Source: Haematococcus lacustris
Lineage: Eukaryota > Chlorophyta > Chlorophyceae > Chlamydomonadales > Haematococcaceae
Length of the DNA stretch: 64,000 bases
Assembly: GCA_030144725.1 (NCBI GenBank)
Contig: JASKMD010000016.1
Coordinates: 3,885,847-3,949,846 of the forward strand
Direction of reading: 5' to 3'
Below are positions 44,401-56,400 of the stretch, in pieces; positions within the stretch are counted from its first letter, which is position 1, and the number at the start of each line of letters is the position of its first letter. Made by a program: the position numbers and the translations under genes. Under the pieces are notes generated by a model. It saw only the letters and a list, made by a program, of their open reading frames with translations, had not been told where the DNA came from and did no database searches.

Positions 44401-47400
44401 GCCTGCTGCAACTGCCCCTGGCCTTCCCCACTGCCAGCCCCACCCTCAGCCCGCGGCAAGCATCCCGTGCGCAGCAGCCCTCCTCCCCCGTACCCCATAC
44501 AGCCCCTCACCAGTTGGCTGCATCACCAGGACCCCCTGGCCAGTGTCCCCCAGCAGGGTCTGGGCCTAACCCCCTCCACGCCCATACAACCGCTCAGGTC
44601 AGCGCGTGCATGGCCCGCCTGCCTGCCCGGGCAGTGGCTGCGGCAGGCAGCTATGCTCAGCTGCTGCGCACCTGGTCCACCTTGTCCCACCAGCAGAGTC
44701 ATGAACTGCGTAGCACTACGGAGTATTATGAAGCAAGGCAGTCACCCATACTGTCGCCTCGGACCAGGCCTGGGGCGGGGGAGGCAGGGGCTGGGGAAGT
44801 GTGCCAGCAGCAGCAGCAGCAGCAGCAGCATTACCAACAGCAGCAGCAGCAGGAGCAGGAGCAGCAGCAGCAGCAGAGGCAGCAGCAGCAGCAGCGGCGG
44901 CAGCAGCAGCAGCCTTCTGTTCTCCTGTCAAACACCAATCAAATGGTAGGAGGTGCAGAGGGTGTTGATAGGTACCTGCAGCAGCAGCAGCAGGACCAGC
45001 AGCAGCAGCAGCAGCAGCAGGACCAGCAGCAGCGGCAGCAGCAGGCTCCTACCTTCCAGGTGGGAGCTGTGGCAGGAACAGCAGCAGGTGATGATGCCCA
45101 CCAGGATCAGCAGGCACCTGTCCGGCTGCCTCATACCCTGCCCACACCGCCTTCATCGTCAGGAGGGACCGCAGAAGCAGCAGGGTCAGGGGCAGGAGGT
45201 GTAGCGTCAGCACCAGGGATCGCAGCCAGAGCAAAGGATGCCCACCAGGAGCAGCAGGCCTTCACCCTGGCTTCTCTCACCAAGTCAGTGGCAGCAGCAG
45301 GGACAGAGGTTTGCCAGGAGCGACAGAAGCAGGAGGAAGATCAGGAGCAGCAGGGGCAGATGGGGCAGGGGCAGAAGGGGCAGGGGCAGCAGAGGCAGGA
45401 GCAGAAGGGGCAGCAGGGGCAGGGGCAGAAGGGGCAGGGGCAGGGCACAGAGGCGCTGCCATCAGTGCATGAAGAGCAGCAGGCTCAGGGCAGGCCCAGC
45501 AGCCCAGTGCAGCTGAGGCGGGCCCTGGTGACTCTGGACCCCCAGCCCCACTGTGCTGTGGTGGAAGCTAGGGAGAAGCTGGCAGGCAGGACCGCGGCAG
45601 CGAGCACAGAGCTGCAGGCAAGCAGCGACGAGCTGCCTGGCCTGCTCATCACCCTGGCCCCCCCTGTGCAGCCCACCCGCGTTGCCAAAAAGCTGGTGCT
45701 GAAAAAACAGACCACGGCCCCACAGCCCCAAAACAGTAATAATCAAGGGGGGCAACGGGATTTGAAACCGGGTGGCAGCGCAGGTCTGACTGGTGCAGGA
45801 CTGGCAGGCAAACCACTTGAACCCCAGCCTGGGCATGGGGCCACGCCACGCCTGTCCAGCTCGCACCTCTCGCTGGCGGCTGGTCAGCAGCCTGGCGGCA
45901 GCCAGGCAGGCAGCAGCACTGCCCCGATTAGCCAGCCCGAGAATGCTAGTGGGCACACTGGCAGTGGCTCCACCTTCTCTGCCCAGCCAGGAGGGGCAGG
46001 CAGGCAGGCGAGCCAGGCAGGCAGCCACAGCTCCTATCATGAGGATCTGCCCCTCCAGGTCAGGCTGGCTGACCCAGTGTATCCCTGCCAGAAGCCAAGT
46101 GCCTGCCACACTGTCAAGCCTGCAGGGCACAAGCCGCTACCTCCTCCCAGACCTGGCTCAACTGTGGCAGCCACAGTGGCAACTGCTGCAACCGCCCCCG
46201 CCGTATCAGATGCCAAGCCTGTGCCTTCCCTAGCAGCAGCTGCAGGCCCAACAGCTGCAGCAGCCCCAGCAGCAGCAACAGCAGCCCCAGCAGCAGTCCA
46301 GTTTGCTACTGAGCTTCCCCTAGCCAGCCAGGCTCGTAAGCGGTCGGCCCTCCTGGCCGCTGTTGATGGTTTGGAGCTGCTTGGCTGTCCAGCCTCGCTT
46401 GCCGGGGACCCTGGCTCAGGCAGCTGGGGGTCAGAGGGGCAGGGCGACCTGGTCGTCCGGTGGCTGGACCCTGTAGTTCCGGCTGCCCCTGCTGCCCACC
46501 TGCCCAGCAAGCACAAGCGCAGTAAGCAGCTGCCAACAGCCACCACCACTGCTGCTGCTGCTCCTGCTGCTGCTGCTGGCCAGGCAAAGGCAGCAAGTCT
46601 AGGAGCCACTCCTGGGCAAGACAGCAACCACAAAACGACAGCAGCAGCCACTGCACACTCTGCCGCCACCCCAGCAGCAGCAGCAGGCACTACAGCAGCA
46701 GCAGGGGCATCAGGGTGGTCTGGGTCCCGGCACACCTCAGTGCTGCCACCCCTGAAGCTGCCAGGCTCCCCCACCCCTTCACCCCAAGGCCACCCCCCTA
46801 TGCGTGCTTGGGAGGGGAAGAAGCCTGACTCGCCCTTCAAGCCGCTTGCCACTCTGCCCTGGCCCGGCTCCTTTCAGCCCCCTCCCCCTGGGGCCTCACT
46901 CCTGCAGTGGGACTTCTGGGCTGCTCCTGCTGCACAGCAGGAAGGCTGCGAGGGGCCCCCTCCACGGCCTGCGTCAGGACAGGCCGCCACTCAGCCTGCT
47001 GGCAAAGCGTGTGACCTGCGGCACCAGCTCACACACCTGCTGCCTCAGCCGTCAGTCTTGGACCTGCTGCCTGAAATGGTTGCTCCGACTGATGCAAGGC
47101 CTCCAGTTCAACGTGCCTTGGGTGCTGCTGGTGCTGCAGCTGGTGCTGCTGGTGCTGCAGCTGCAGCTGGTGCTGCTGGTGCTAATTCAGCTGCAGCTGG
47201 TGCTGGTGGCAGCTGGGCTACCCCTGAGCATGCCGCTGAACCGGGTGCTGGTGCTGCTGCTGGCCACCCTGTAGTTGGTGCCTCAGGTGGTGCAGCAATG
47301 GGGCTGCAGGCTGAAAAGTCTGGGTCAGGCTGGGTTCGAACCCTGTCGCTGGCCTCTGGGGACCTCCTGGAGTTGAATGGTCCACCCGCCAGTGGCAAAG

Positions 47401-50400
47401 GAGCATCAGGGAGTGCTAGGGAGGACAGGACACAACAAGGCCCACCGTCATTTCATTTTGAGTGCCCGGCTTGCACACAGCAACAGCAGGAGCAGGCTTC
47501 CCCCTCCTTTGGCTTTGCTGCTGATGAGCACCCACACCAACAGCGGCAGCGGCAGCAAGAGCAGGCCTCCCCATCCTTTGGCTTTGCTGCTGATGAGCCC
47601 CAACAACGGAAGCAGCAGCAGCAGCAAGAGCAGGCCTCCCCATCCTTTGGCTTTGCTGCTGACGAGCCCCAACAACGGCAGCAGCAGCGGCAGCAAGAGC
47701 AGGCCTCCCCATCCTTTGGCTTTGCTGCTGATGAGCCCAAACAACGACAGCAGCAGCGGCAGCAAGAGCAGGCCTCCCCATCCTTTGGCTTTGCTGCTGA
47801 TGAGCCCCAACAACGGCAGCAGCAGCGGCAGCAAGAGCAGGCCTCCCCATCCTTTGGCTTTGCTGCTGATGAGCCCCAACAACGGCAGCAGCAGCGGCAG
47901 CAAGAGCAGGCCTCCCCATCCTTTGGCTTTGCTGCTGATGAGCCCCAACAACGGGAGCAGCAGCGGCAGCAAGAGCAGGCCTCCCCATCCTTTGGCTTTG
48001 CTGCTGATGAGCCCCAACAACGGCAGCAGCAGCGGCAGCAAGAGCAGGCCTCCCCATCCTTTGGCTTTGCTGCTGACGAGCCCCAACAACGGCAGAAGCA
48101 GCGGCAGCAAGAGCAGGCCTCCCCATCCTTTGGCTTTGCTGCTGATGAGCCCCAACAACGGCAGCAGCAGCGGCAGCAAGAGCAGGCCTCCCCATCCTTT
48201 GGCTTTGCTGCTGATGAGCCCCAACAACGGCAGCAGCAGCGGCAGCAAGAGCAGGCCTCCCCATCCTTTGGCTTTGCTGCTGATGAGCCCCAACAACGGC
48301 AGCAGCAGCGGCAGCAAGAGCAGGCCTCCCCATCCTTTGGCTTTGCTGCTGATGAGCCCCAACAACGGCAGCAGCAGCGGCAGCAAGAGCAGGCCTCCCC
48401 ATCCTTTGGCTTTGCTGCTGATGAGCCCCAACAACGGCAGCAGCAGCGGCAGCAAGAGCAGGCCTCCCCATCCTTTGGCTTTGCTGCTGATGAGCCCCAA
48501 CAACGGCAGCAGCAGCGGCAGCAAGAGCAGGCCTCCCCATCCTTTGGCTTTGCTGCTGATGAGCCCCAACAACGGGAGCAGCAGCGGCAGCAAGAGCAGG
48601 CCTCCCCATCCTTTGGCTTTGCTGCTGATGAGCCCCAACAACGGCAGCAGCAGCGGCAGCAAGAGCAGGCCTCCCCATCCTTTGGCTTTGCTGCTGACGA
48701 GCCCCAACAACGGCAGAAGCAGCGGCAGCAAGAGCAGGCCTCCCCATCCTTTGGCTTTGCTGCTGATGAGCCCCAACAACGGCAGCAGCAGCGGCAGCAA
48801 GAGCAGGCCTCCCCATCCTTTGGCTTTGCTGCTGATGAGCCCCAACAACGGCAGCAGCAGCGGCAGCAAGAGCAGGCCTCCCCATCCTTTGGCTTTGCTG
48901 CTGATGAGCCCCAACAACGGCAGCAGCAGCGGCAGCAAGAGCAGGCCTCCCCATCCTTTGGCTTTGCTGCTGATGAGCCCCAACAACGGCAGCAGCAGCG
49001 GCAGCAAGAGCAGGCCTCCCCATCCTTTGGCTTTGCTGCTGATGAGCCCCAACAACGGCAGCAGCAGCGGCAGCAAGAGCAGGCCTCCCCATCCTTTGGC
49101 TTTGCTGCTGACGAGCCCCAACAACGGGAGCAGCAGCGGCAGCAAGAGCAGGCCTCCCCATCCTTTGGCTTTGCTGCTGATGAGCCCCAACAACGGCAGC
49201 AGCAGCGGCAGCAAGAGCAGGCCTCCCCATCCTTTGGCTTTGCTGCTGATGAGCCCCAACAACGGCAGCAGCAGCGGCAGCAAGAGCAGGCCTCCCCATC
49301 CTTTGGCTTTGCTGCTGATGAGCCCCAACAATGGCAGCAGCAGCGGCAGCAAGAGCAGGCCTCCCCATCCTTTGGCTTTGCTGCTGATGAGCCCCAACAA
49401 CGGCAGCAGCAGCAAGAGCAGGCCTCCCCATCCTTTGGCTTTGCTGCTGACGAGCCCCAACAACGGGAGCAGCAGCGGCAGCAAGAGCAGGCCTCCCCAT
49501 CCTTTGGCTTTGCTGCTGATGAGCCCCAACAACGGCAGCAGCAGCGGCAGCAAGAGCAGGCCTCCCCATCCTTTGGCTTTGCTGCTGACGAGCCCCAACA
49601 ACGGCAGCAGCAGCGGCAGCAAGAGCAGGCCTCCCCATCCTTTGGCTTTGCTGCGGATGAGCCCCCACACCAGCAGCAGCGGCAGCAACAGCCGGAGCAG
49701 GCCTCCCCGTCTTTTGGCTTCCCTCACACTGCCAATGGCGCCGCTCTACCCCCTCCCTATCCCTGCCCAGACAGCCCTTCCGCTGACAAAGAAAACCAGG
49801 CCACCATCACCGCTGCCGCCATCAACTGGGCAACTGGCCCACCCAGCCATTCTGCCTGGCTGTCCCTCCACTCCCCCATCCCACTGCCCAAGGGCTCCAA
49901 AGCCAGCCAGGCAGCCGTCACTGCCAAAGCCAGCCAGGCAGCCCTCACAGTCAAAGCCAGTCAGGCAGTGCACCCTCCCTACACCTCCTTTGGCTTGCAT
50001 GCCCACAACAGCGGCCAGGCTGCAGCTGCACCATGCCAGGATCTACAGCAACAACGCCTCCACACTACCATCCCTGCTGGCCCTGCCACGCAGCAGCCGC
50101 TGTTTGAGTCCCTGAACCAGAGGAAGCATGCCAGCCAACCGCTCCAGCCCCAACCGCTGGTTCACCAACCGCCCCAACCACTTGCTCACCAACGGCCCCA
50201 ACCGCTGGCTCACCAGCTGCCCCTGACTCAGCCACAGTCTCTGCACTTAACCCCCAGGCCTGTTGGCCAGCCACTCAGGGTTCTGGCCCCACCCCTGCAC
50301 GAGCAAACCGTGAGGAAGGGCGCTTACCCGCCTGCCCCTTCCGTGGAGCTCCCCTCTCTGCACCCTGCCTGCCAAGCCAGCAGCCACCCCGCGTTGACCC

Positions 50401-53400
50401 CCCATGCCGTCCCCCCCACCCACCCCCACCCTCCTTCCCTGTCCGCACCGTACCCCCCAGCCTTCCTCCTCACCTCCCACACTCCACTGCCTGGCCCAGG
50501 TGGGCAGCCGGGACCCCCCCACCTGACCCCTGCCTCAGTGGCATCCAGCTGCTTCAGCAGCTGCACCCCAGAGCTGCCCGGACCAGGGCCTGTGCTGGCT
50601 GTCGCTGCTGCCCTAGCCAACCCCTGGGCATCCTCCATTACCCAGCACCAAGCACCCTGCCCTGCAGCGGTCAGGGAGTGTGGCCAGCTGCGGCTTGACG
50701 CCAAGCTTGACTCCACGGCCCTGACCCGCCTTTCTCAGCCCTCCTGTGAGGGCGACGAGGTGGCTGCGGACGTCAAGGGACAGTGGTGCAGGTAGGGTGA
50801 CGCACCTCTTGCTGCCTAACACTTTGACCTGTCACTAAACCACTGCCACGACCTCATCATCATCGTCATCATCTTCACCATCACTGCCATCGATACCAAC
50901 GCTAACAACAACATCAGCGTCTTTGTCATCATCATCATCATCATCATTACCATTACTCAATGTCGATACTATCATCGCTGTATGCGCTATAGAGTCATTT
51001 GCAATGTGTCAAACATGTCCTGATTGTCCGCATTCCACCCTGACCCCTGACGTGCTTCCATGTTGCCCAGGCCCACCCCCCCAGTCCGCCCACATCTCGA
51101 ACACTGCCCCAAGGAGGGGTCCAGCTGCCAGGCTACAGCGCCTGCCCACCTGGCCCCCCAGCAACCCAACGCCTCAGCCCCTCCCTCCATCACCACCAGC
51201 CAGGTGCGTCAGCAGCCAAGGGAGGTCGCAGCTGGCTGGGTTGGGTCTAGCAGCCTGACCCTCGAGACTGGGTGGGTGGTGGAGGCAGGCAGTGGCGGTG
51301 GACTGCGACTGCTGACCCAGGCAACGGCAGCGGCACGGCCAGCAGCCCAGGCAGGAGCAGCGAGGGGCGCGGCGGGTCAGCTGACACCAGGGTCTGCTGT
51401 ATCTAGGGCAGCTCCTGGCCCTGGGTTAAAAACGGCCGCAGACTTTGGCATCACCCCTAGCTGCTGCCCTGGCCCTGGCCCTGGCTCCGGCCCTGGCCCT
51501 GGCCCTGGCCCTGGCTCCGGCCCTGGCCCTGGCCCTGGCCCTGGCCGCTGCCCTGGCCCTGGCCCTGGCCCTGGCTGCTGTCCTGGCCAGTCAGTCAGCG
51601 CCGCAGCCCTCCCCTCCGCCCCTCCCCCTGACCACCCGCACCTCACAGCCCACCAGCCTGGCAGGGCTCCAGAGCCAGGAGCTCTTGCTACTGCTGCTGC
51701 TGCTGCTCTACCCACCCCACCGGCGCTGGCACAGCTATTCACCCAGGGGGTCGCCAGGGGGCCTGGGGCCCAGGTGGCCGCGGGTCAGCAGGCTGCTGCT
51801 CTCCCCCAGCCGGCACCAGCGAAGTGTGAGCCGGAGTTGAGGCTGGACATCGTGATGGGGCAGATGGTGCTGCCTGCTGCTAGGGCCAGCCGCCACCCGG
51901 GGTCACGTGCGGGGACATCACGCCAGCCTGTAGGCCACCCAGCAGCAGCGGGAGCAGCAGCAGCAGGAGCAGAGGCACCCACAGCAGCAATGGTACCTGC
52001 AGCAGTTGGCACTGCAGCTGCACCACCAGCAGCCACAGCAATAGCAGCAGCAGCACCACCGGCAGCAGCACACACAGCAACAGCAGCAGCAGCAGGAGCA
52101 GCAGCAGCAGTGGCCCTGCCCGATCTGAACCTTACCTCCAGCCAGCTGGGCATCGCCCAGACGTTGCCCGCAGCCCCTCCCAGCCTGCCCACCCAGCCAG
52201 CCCACAGTGGCGAGGCTGTGCCAAGAGACCTGAGCTTCCGGTCCCCCTGTCAGGCCCCGGCTGTGGTTGCGGTGGAGGGGGCCAGGGGGGTCAGGGTCCC
52301 TGCAGCTTGGGGTGGGTGGGAGCCTAGACCTGGCCCTGCTCCTGCTGCTGCAGCCGAGCAGGGTGAGGGGCCGCAGGTCCAGGTCGGCAGGGCGCAGGCA
52401 GGGAGGGGTGGGAGGGAGGGATGCGGGGGGGTCCCTGGTCAGCTTGACGCCAGGCAGGCAGGTGAGGGGTGGGACGAGGCCTGCTCGCAGCCTCTGCCTC
52501 AGGGGCGGCAGAAGCAGCTGGGGGGGTGGCAGGGGCCAGGGCAGCAGAGCAGCTGGCTGGCTGCGGTGGGAGTGAGACCGCGGCTGGATAGGGTGGGCAG
52601 TGCAGGGGCTGGGTCCATGGCGGCAAGCAAGGAAGCGCCCGAACAGCTGCAGGCAGTCATGGGCATGGCAGGGCCGGTGCAGGCGGTCCAGGTTAGGCAA
52701 CAGGGGACAGCCTTGGGACTCACAACCGCCACAACTGCCCCCTCCGTCCTCCTTACCACTAACGCAGTTGCCACCACCACCACTGCAACTGCTCCACACA
52801 ACAGCTACCTACCAACAGCTGTGCAGCCAACTGCTGCTGCGGCTCCTCCTGCTCCTCCTCCTCTCCCCGCCCCTCTGCTACCTCCTCCTCCTCCTCCTCC
52901 TCCTCCTCCTCCTGCCCCTCTGCTACCTGCTCATCCGCACCAGCTTCCAGCCCCAGCACTGTGTCACCTGTCAAGCAAGCCTGATCAGGCTCCCCAGGGC
53001 TTGGAAGCTACAGAGAAGCTGCCCGGCCCTGGCCCGGCTCAGGCTGATGGCAATACTGCCACGTGCAGTCAAGGGGTGCAGGCTCCGCTGTTGACCTTCC
53101 CTGACCAGACGGCGCCAAGTCTCTCTGCACAGCATTCCCTAGATCATGCTACAGTTCACTCCCCAGGTCACACTCCAGATCACTCTTCCGAGCACTCTTC
53201 TGATCACTCTCCCGTCAGTGACCTAGAACACGACACCCTGCTGAGGACATGCAGCATCAGCTCAGAGCCCACGTCCTGCCCTCCCCCCACACTGCGCTTG
53301 CCTGATCAGGCCCCTGCTGACAGCCTGGGACCGCTGGGGCCTGACCCTGGCCCTACCCCCGGCCACAGCCAAGGGACCCCACCCGCAGGCCCCCCTGCCC

Positions 53401-56400
53401 TGATCAGCCCACTAGTGGAACGCCGGCTGGAGCTGGCCTTTGAGGCAGCAGCGCTGAGGCGGATAGGGGGCCTGCCTGCACTGGCAACCAGCCCTGACAG
53501 CTCGGGGCAGGGCGTGGGGGCCAGTCCTGACAGCATGGAGCAGGGCCTGGGCAGCAGTGCAGGCAGCCCTGGTTCAAATCCCGCTGCCAGCCCTGGCAGC
53601 ATGGGGCAGGGTGCTACAGGCAGCCCTTGCAGCAGCAGCAGCAGTCGAGGGTCGGCAGGCTGCATTGCTGGCCCTGGGCACCCCACACCCTGTAGCCCAT
53701 CGGCAGACAACGCAGGGCAGGAGGGGCGGGAGGGGCAGGAGGGGCGGGAGGGGCAGGAGGGGCAGGAGGGGCAGGAGGGGCGGGAGGGGCAGGAGGGGCA
53801 GGAGGGGCAGGAGGGGCGGGAGGGGCAGGAGGGGCAGGAGGGGCAGGAGGGGCAGGAGGGGCAGGAGGGGCAGGAGGGGCGGGAGGGGCGGGAGGGGCAG
53901 GAGGGGCGGGAGGGGCGGGAGGGGCAGGAGGGGCAGGACGGGCATGCTGAAAACCCATCTGACCCCATCCTCTCCATCTCCCCCTCCCCCTTGCCCCGCC
54001 CCTCCACCAGCCACCTGCTTGATCAGAGGCTCGAGCTGCTGCAGCCGCACCCTTGCCTGGCTTCAACTGCCCCTCACTCACCGCCTGGCCTAGCTCCTAA
54101 ACCTGGCCTCGGGTCGCCACAACTGCTTGGTGAGGAGTGGCAGGGCAGGCTGAGGGAGATCCCTGACAGCCCCCCCTCCGCTGAGCATTGGGCAGGCTGT
54201 GGGGCGGTGGTGGGGGCTGGGCAGGAGGCTGCCATCACCACCAGCGCCACCTCCCACCCCCGGCTAACCACTGACCCACTGCCTGGGCAGCTGGTGCAGC
54301 AGCCCTCTTCCAGAGCCAACAGGCAGCAGGGACAGCAACCCTATGACCAGCCCACCCCCACCCCCACCCCCACACCCCTGCAGCAGCAGCAGCACCTCAG
54401 CACAGCTGACATGGCCACCTCCCCCCTGCCACTGGGCTACCCTGAGCTACTGCCCCAGCACCCTTCTGGCAGTGCCATACCTCACCCCTTCCTGGCGGCC
54501 TCTGCAGCAGCAGCCAGGGAGTCAGCAAGGACCACAGGCAGGGCCGCAGCAGCAGGGGGTGGGGCGGCGGGGGCAGCAGCGGCGGCAGCAGGGACAGGCG
54601 GTGGGGTGGCGGTTGGACTGGGCGAGGGGCAGGGTGCGCTGTGCTGGGTAGGATGGGAGGGACGTCCCCAGGGGCGGGATGCGGCTACTTCCCCGCTGCC
54701 GGCCCAGAAAAGCAAGGAAGGAGGGCAGGAGCATGGGGAAGAGGAGGAGGAGGGGGAGGAGGAAGGGAAGGAGCAGGAGGAGGGGGAGGAGGAGTGGCAA
54801 AGGGTGCCGGGGCGGGAGGGGGAGGGACAGGAGGAGCAGCGGGTAATGGATGATGAATGGCAGGAGGTGGGGGGTGAGGAGGGGTTGTGGGATGAAGAGG
54901 AGGAAGAAGAGGGGGGGGAGGAGGGGTCTGGGGGTGTGGGGGGAGAGGGGGAGGGGGAGCTGCTGCTGCCTCGAGGTGTCCAGCTGGACAAGCTGCTGGG
55001 GCTGGCAGAGCTGGTTGAGGCCCTGCTGCCGCCACAACCCCCACACGCCCGCCAGGTATGGTGCTCGGGGTCACACTTCCCAGGGCAGTGATGGAGTGAC
55101 GGGTGCAGAACAGAGTGATGTGCCCGGCCTTGACACCACATCTCACTACATGGGGACAAGAGGCTGCCCTGACGCAGCTTGTGTTCCCTCCATCAGGGCA
55201 GTGATGGAGGGAAGGATGCAAAATCATCTGCCTTAAATGTGACGAGAGCTTGCCCAGGCACAACATGCGTTTAACTCACACACAATGTGAGGTGCTGGCA
55301 CTGTGAGGAGCCTGCCCTTGCACAGCTTGTGTTAAAACCCCCCACACACGTCAGGTGCTGGCAACAGACTTCACCAGATAGGTAGGTGTGGACAGGTGGG
55401 GTATGTTGAGATTGACAAATGTTATCATAAAGTGTGAGAAAGTGTGTGTGTGTGTGTTTGTGCGACTGCTTTTCCACACTGCATGTTTGCACTCACCGAC
55501 ATGATAGTGTGGTGCACATGCAAGGGCATGCAATGGTGGCCTGCTGCCCTGCAGGCACCCCGTGCCCCTGCCCCCCCACCCACCCCCAGCACCCCCTGGG
55601 CCCCCTTGCCCCCCAGACCCACCGGCAGCACCCCCCCCCCTCCCCTCCCAGCCCCCCCTTCACCCCAGACTCAGCTCCCCAGGCCTCTCCACCCCAACCG
55701 CCAACCGCCCTTTGGCTAACTACCCCCCACCCACCCTGCCCTGCCTTCACTCTGCCTCCCTGGACTCAACCCCCACCACCCGACCAGCCTCATTGTTTGG
55801 GTCCTCAGATGCCTCAGCTGTTATCCGGACCGTGGAGGTTGGGTGGGGGGTGGAGGGGGTGGAGGGGAGGACAGATGGCGTGGCAGCTTCTATCCGGACT
55901 CGCACCAGTGCCTTGCCTGCCAGCCCCTGCCTCAGCCTGGGCCCACGCCCCCTCATACCTCACACACACGCCCTCACTCCTGACCTCACACCTGACCCTC
56001 ACTCCTCGTTAGTCACTCCTATGTCTGACTCGGGAAGTGCAGGGTGGCCAGGCTGGCGGCCCTCACAGCAGCAGCAGCAGCAGGGGCAGCAGCAGCAGCA
56101 AGGACTGTGGCAGCAGCAGGGGCAGCAAGGACTGTGGCAGCAGCAGGGGCAGCAGCAGCCGCAGCAGCAGGGGCAGCAGCAGCAGCATGAGGGGCGGGCT
56201 GAAGCTGTGGACCTCACCCCCTGCAGCTCGCACCCGTGGCAGGCCCGACCAAGGCAGGTCAATGCAGTGGAGCAGGAAGGTCGGGGTGGTCAGCAGGGCT
56301 CGGGGGAGGGGCAGCTCCCCCCAGATCTGACGCCTTGCAACATGCGGCCGTGGCAAAGACAGGGCCAGGACCTTGGCCACACATGGATGGATCAGACAGC

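Noticed and set aside
47325..47345. Perfect B box GGTTCGAACCC (also B-box-like words at 53572 and 59440)
   Set aside because: No A box at the right distance; these lie in formin coding sequence or in the hAT remnant and are likely chance.
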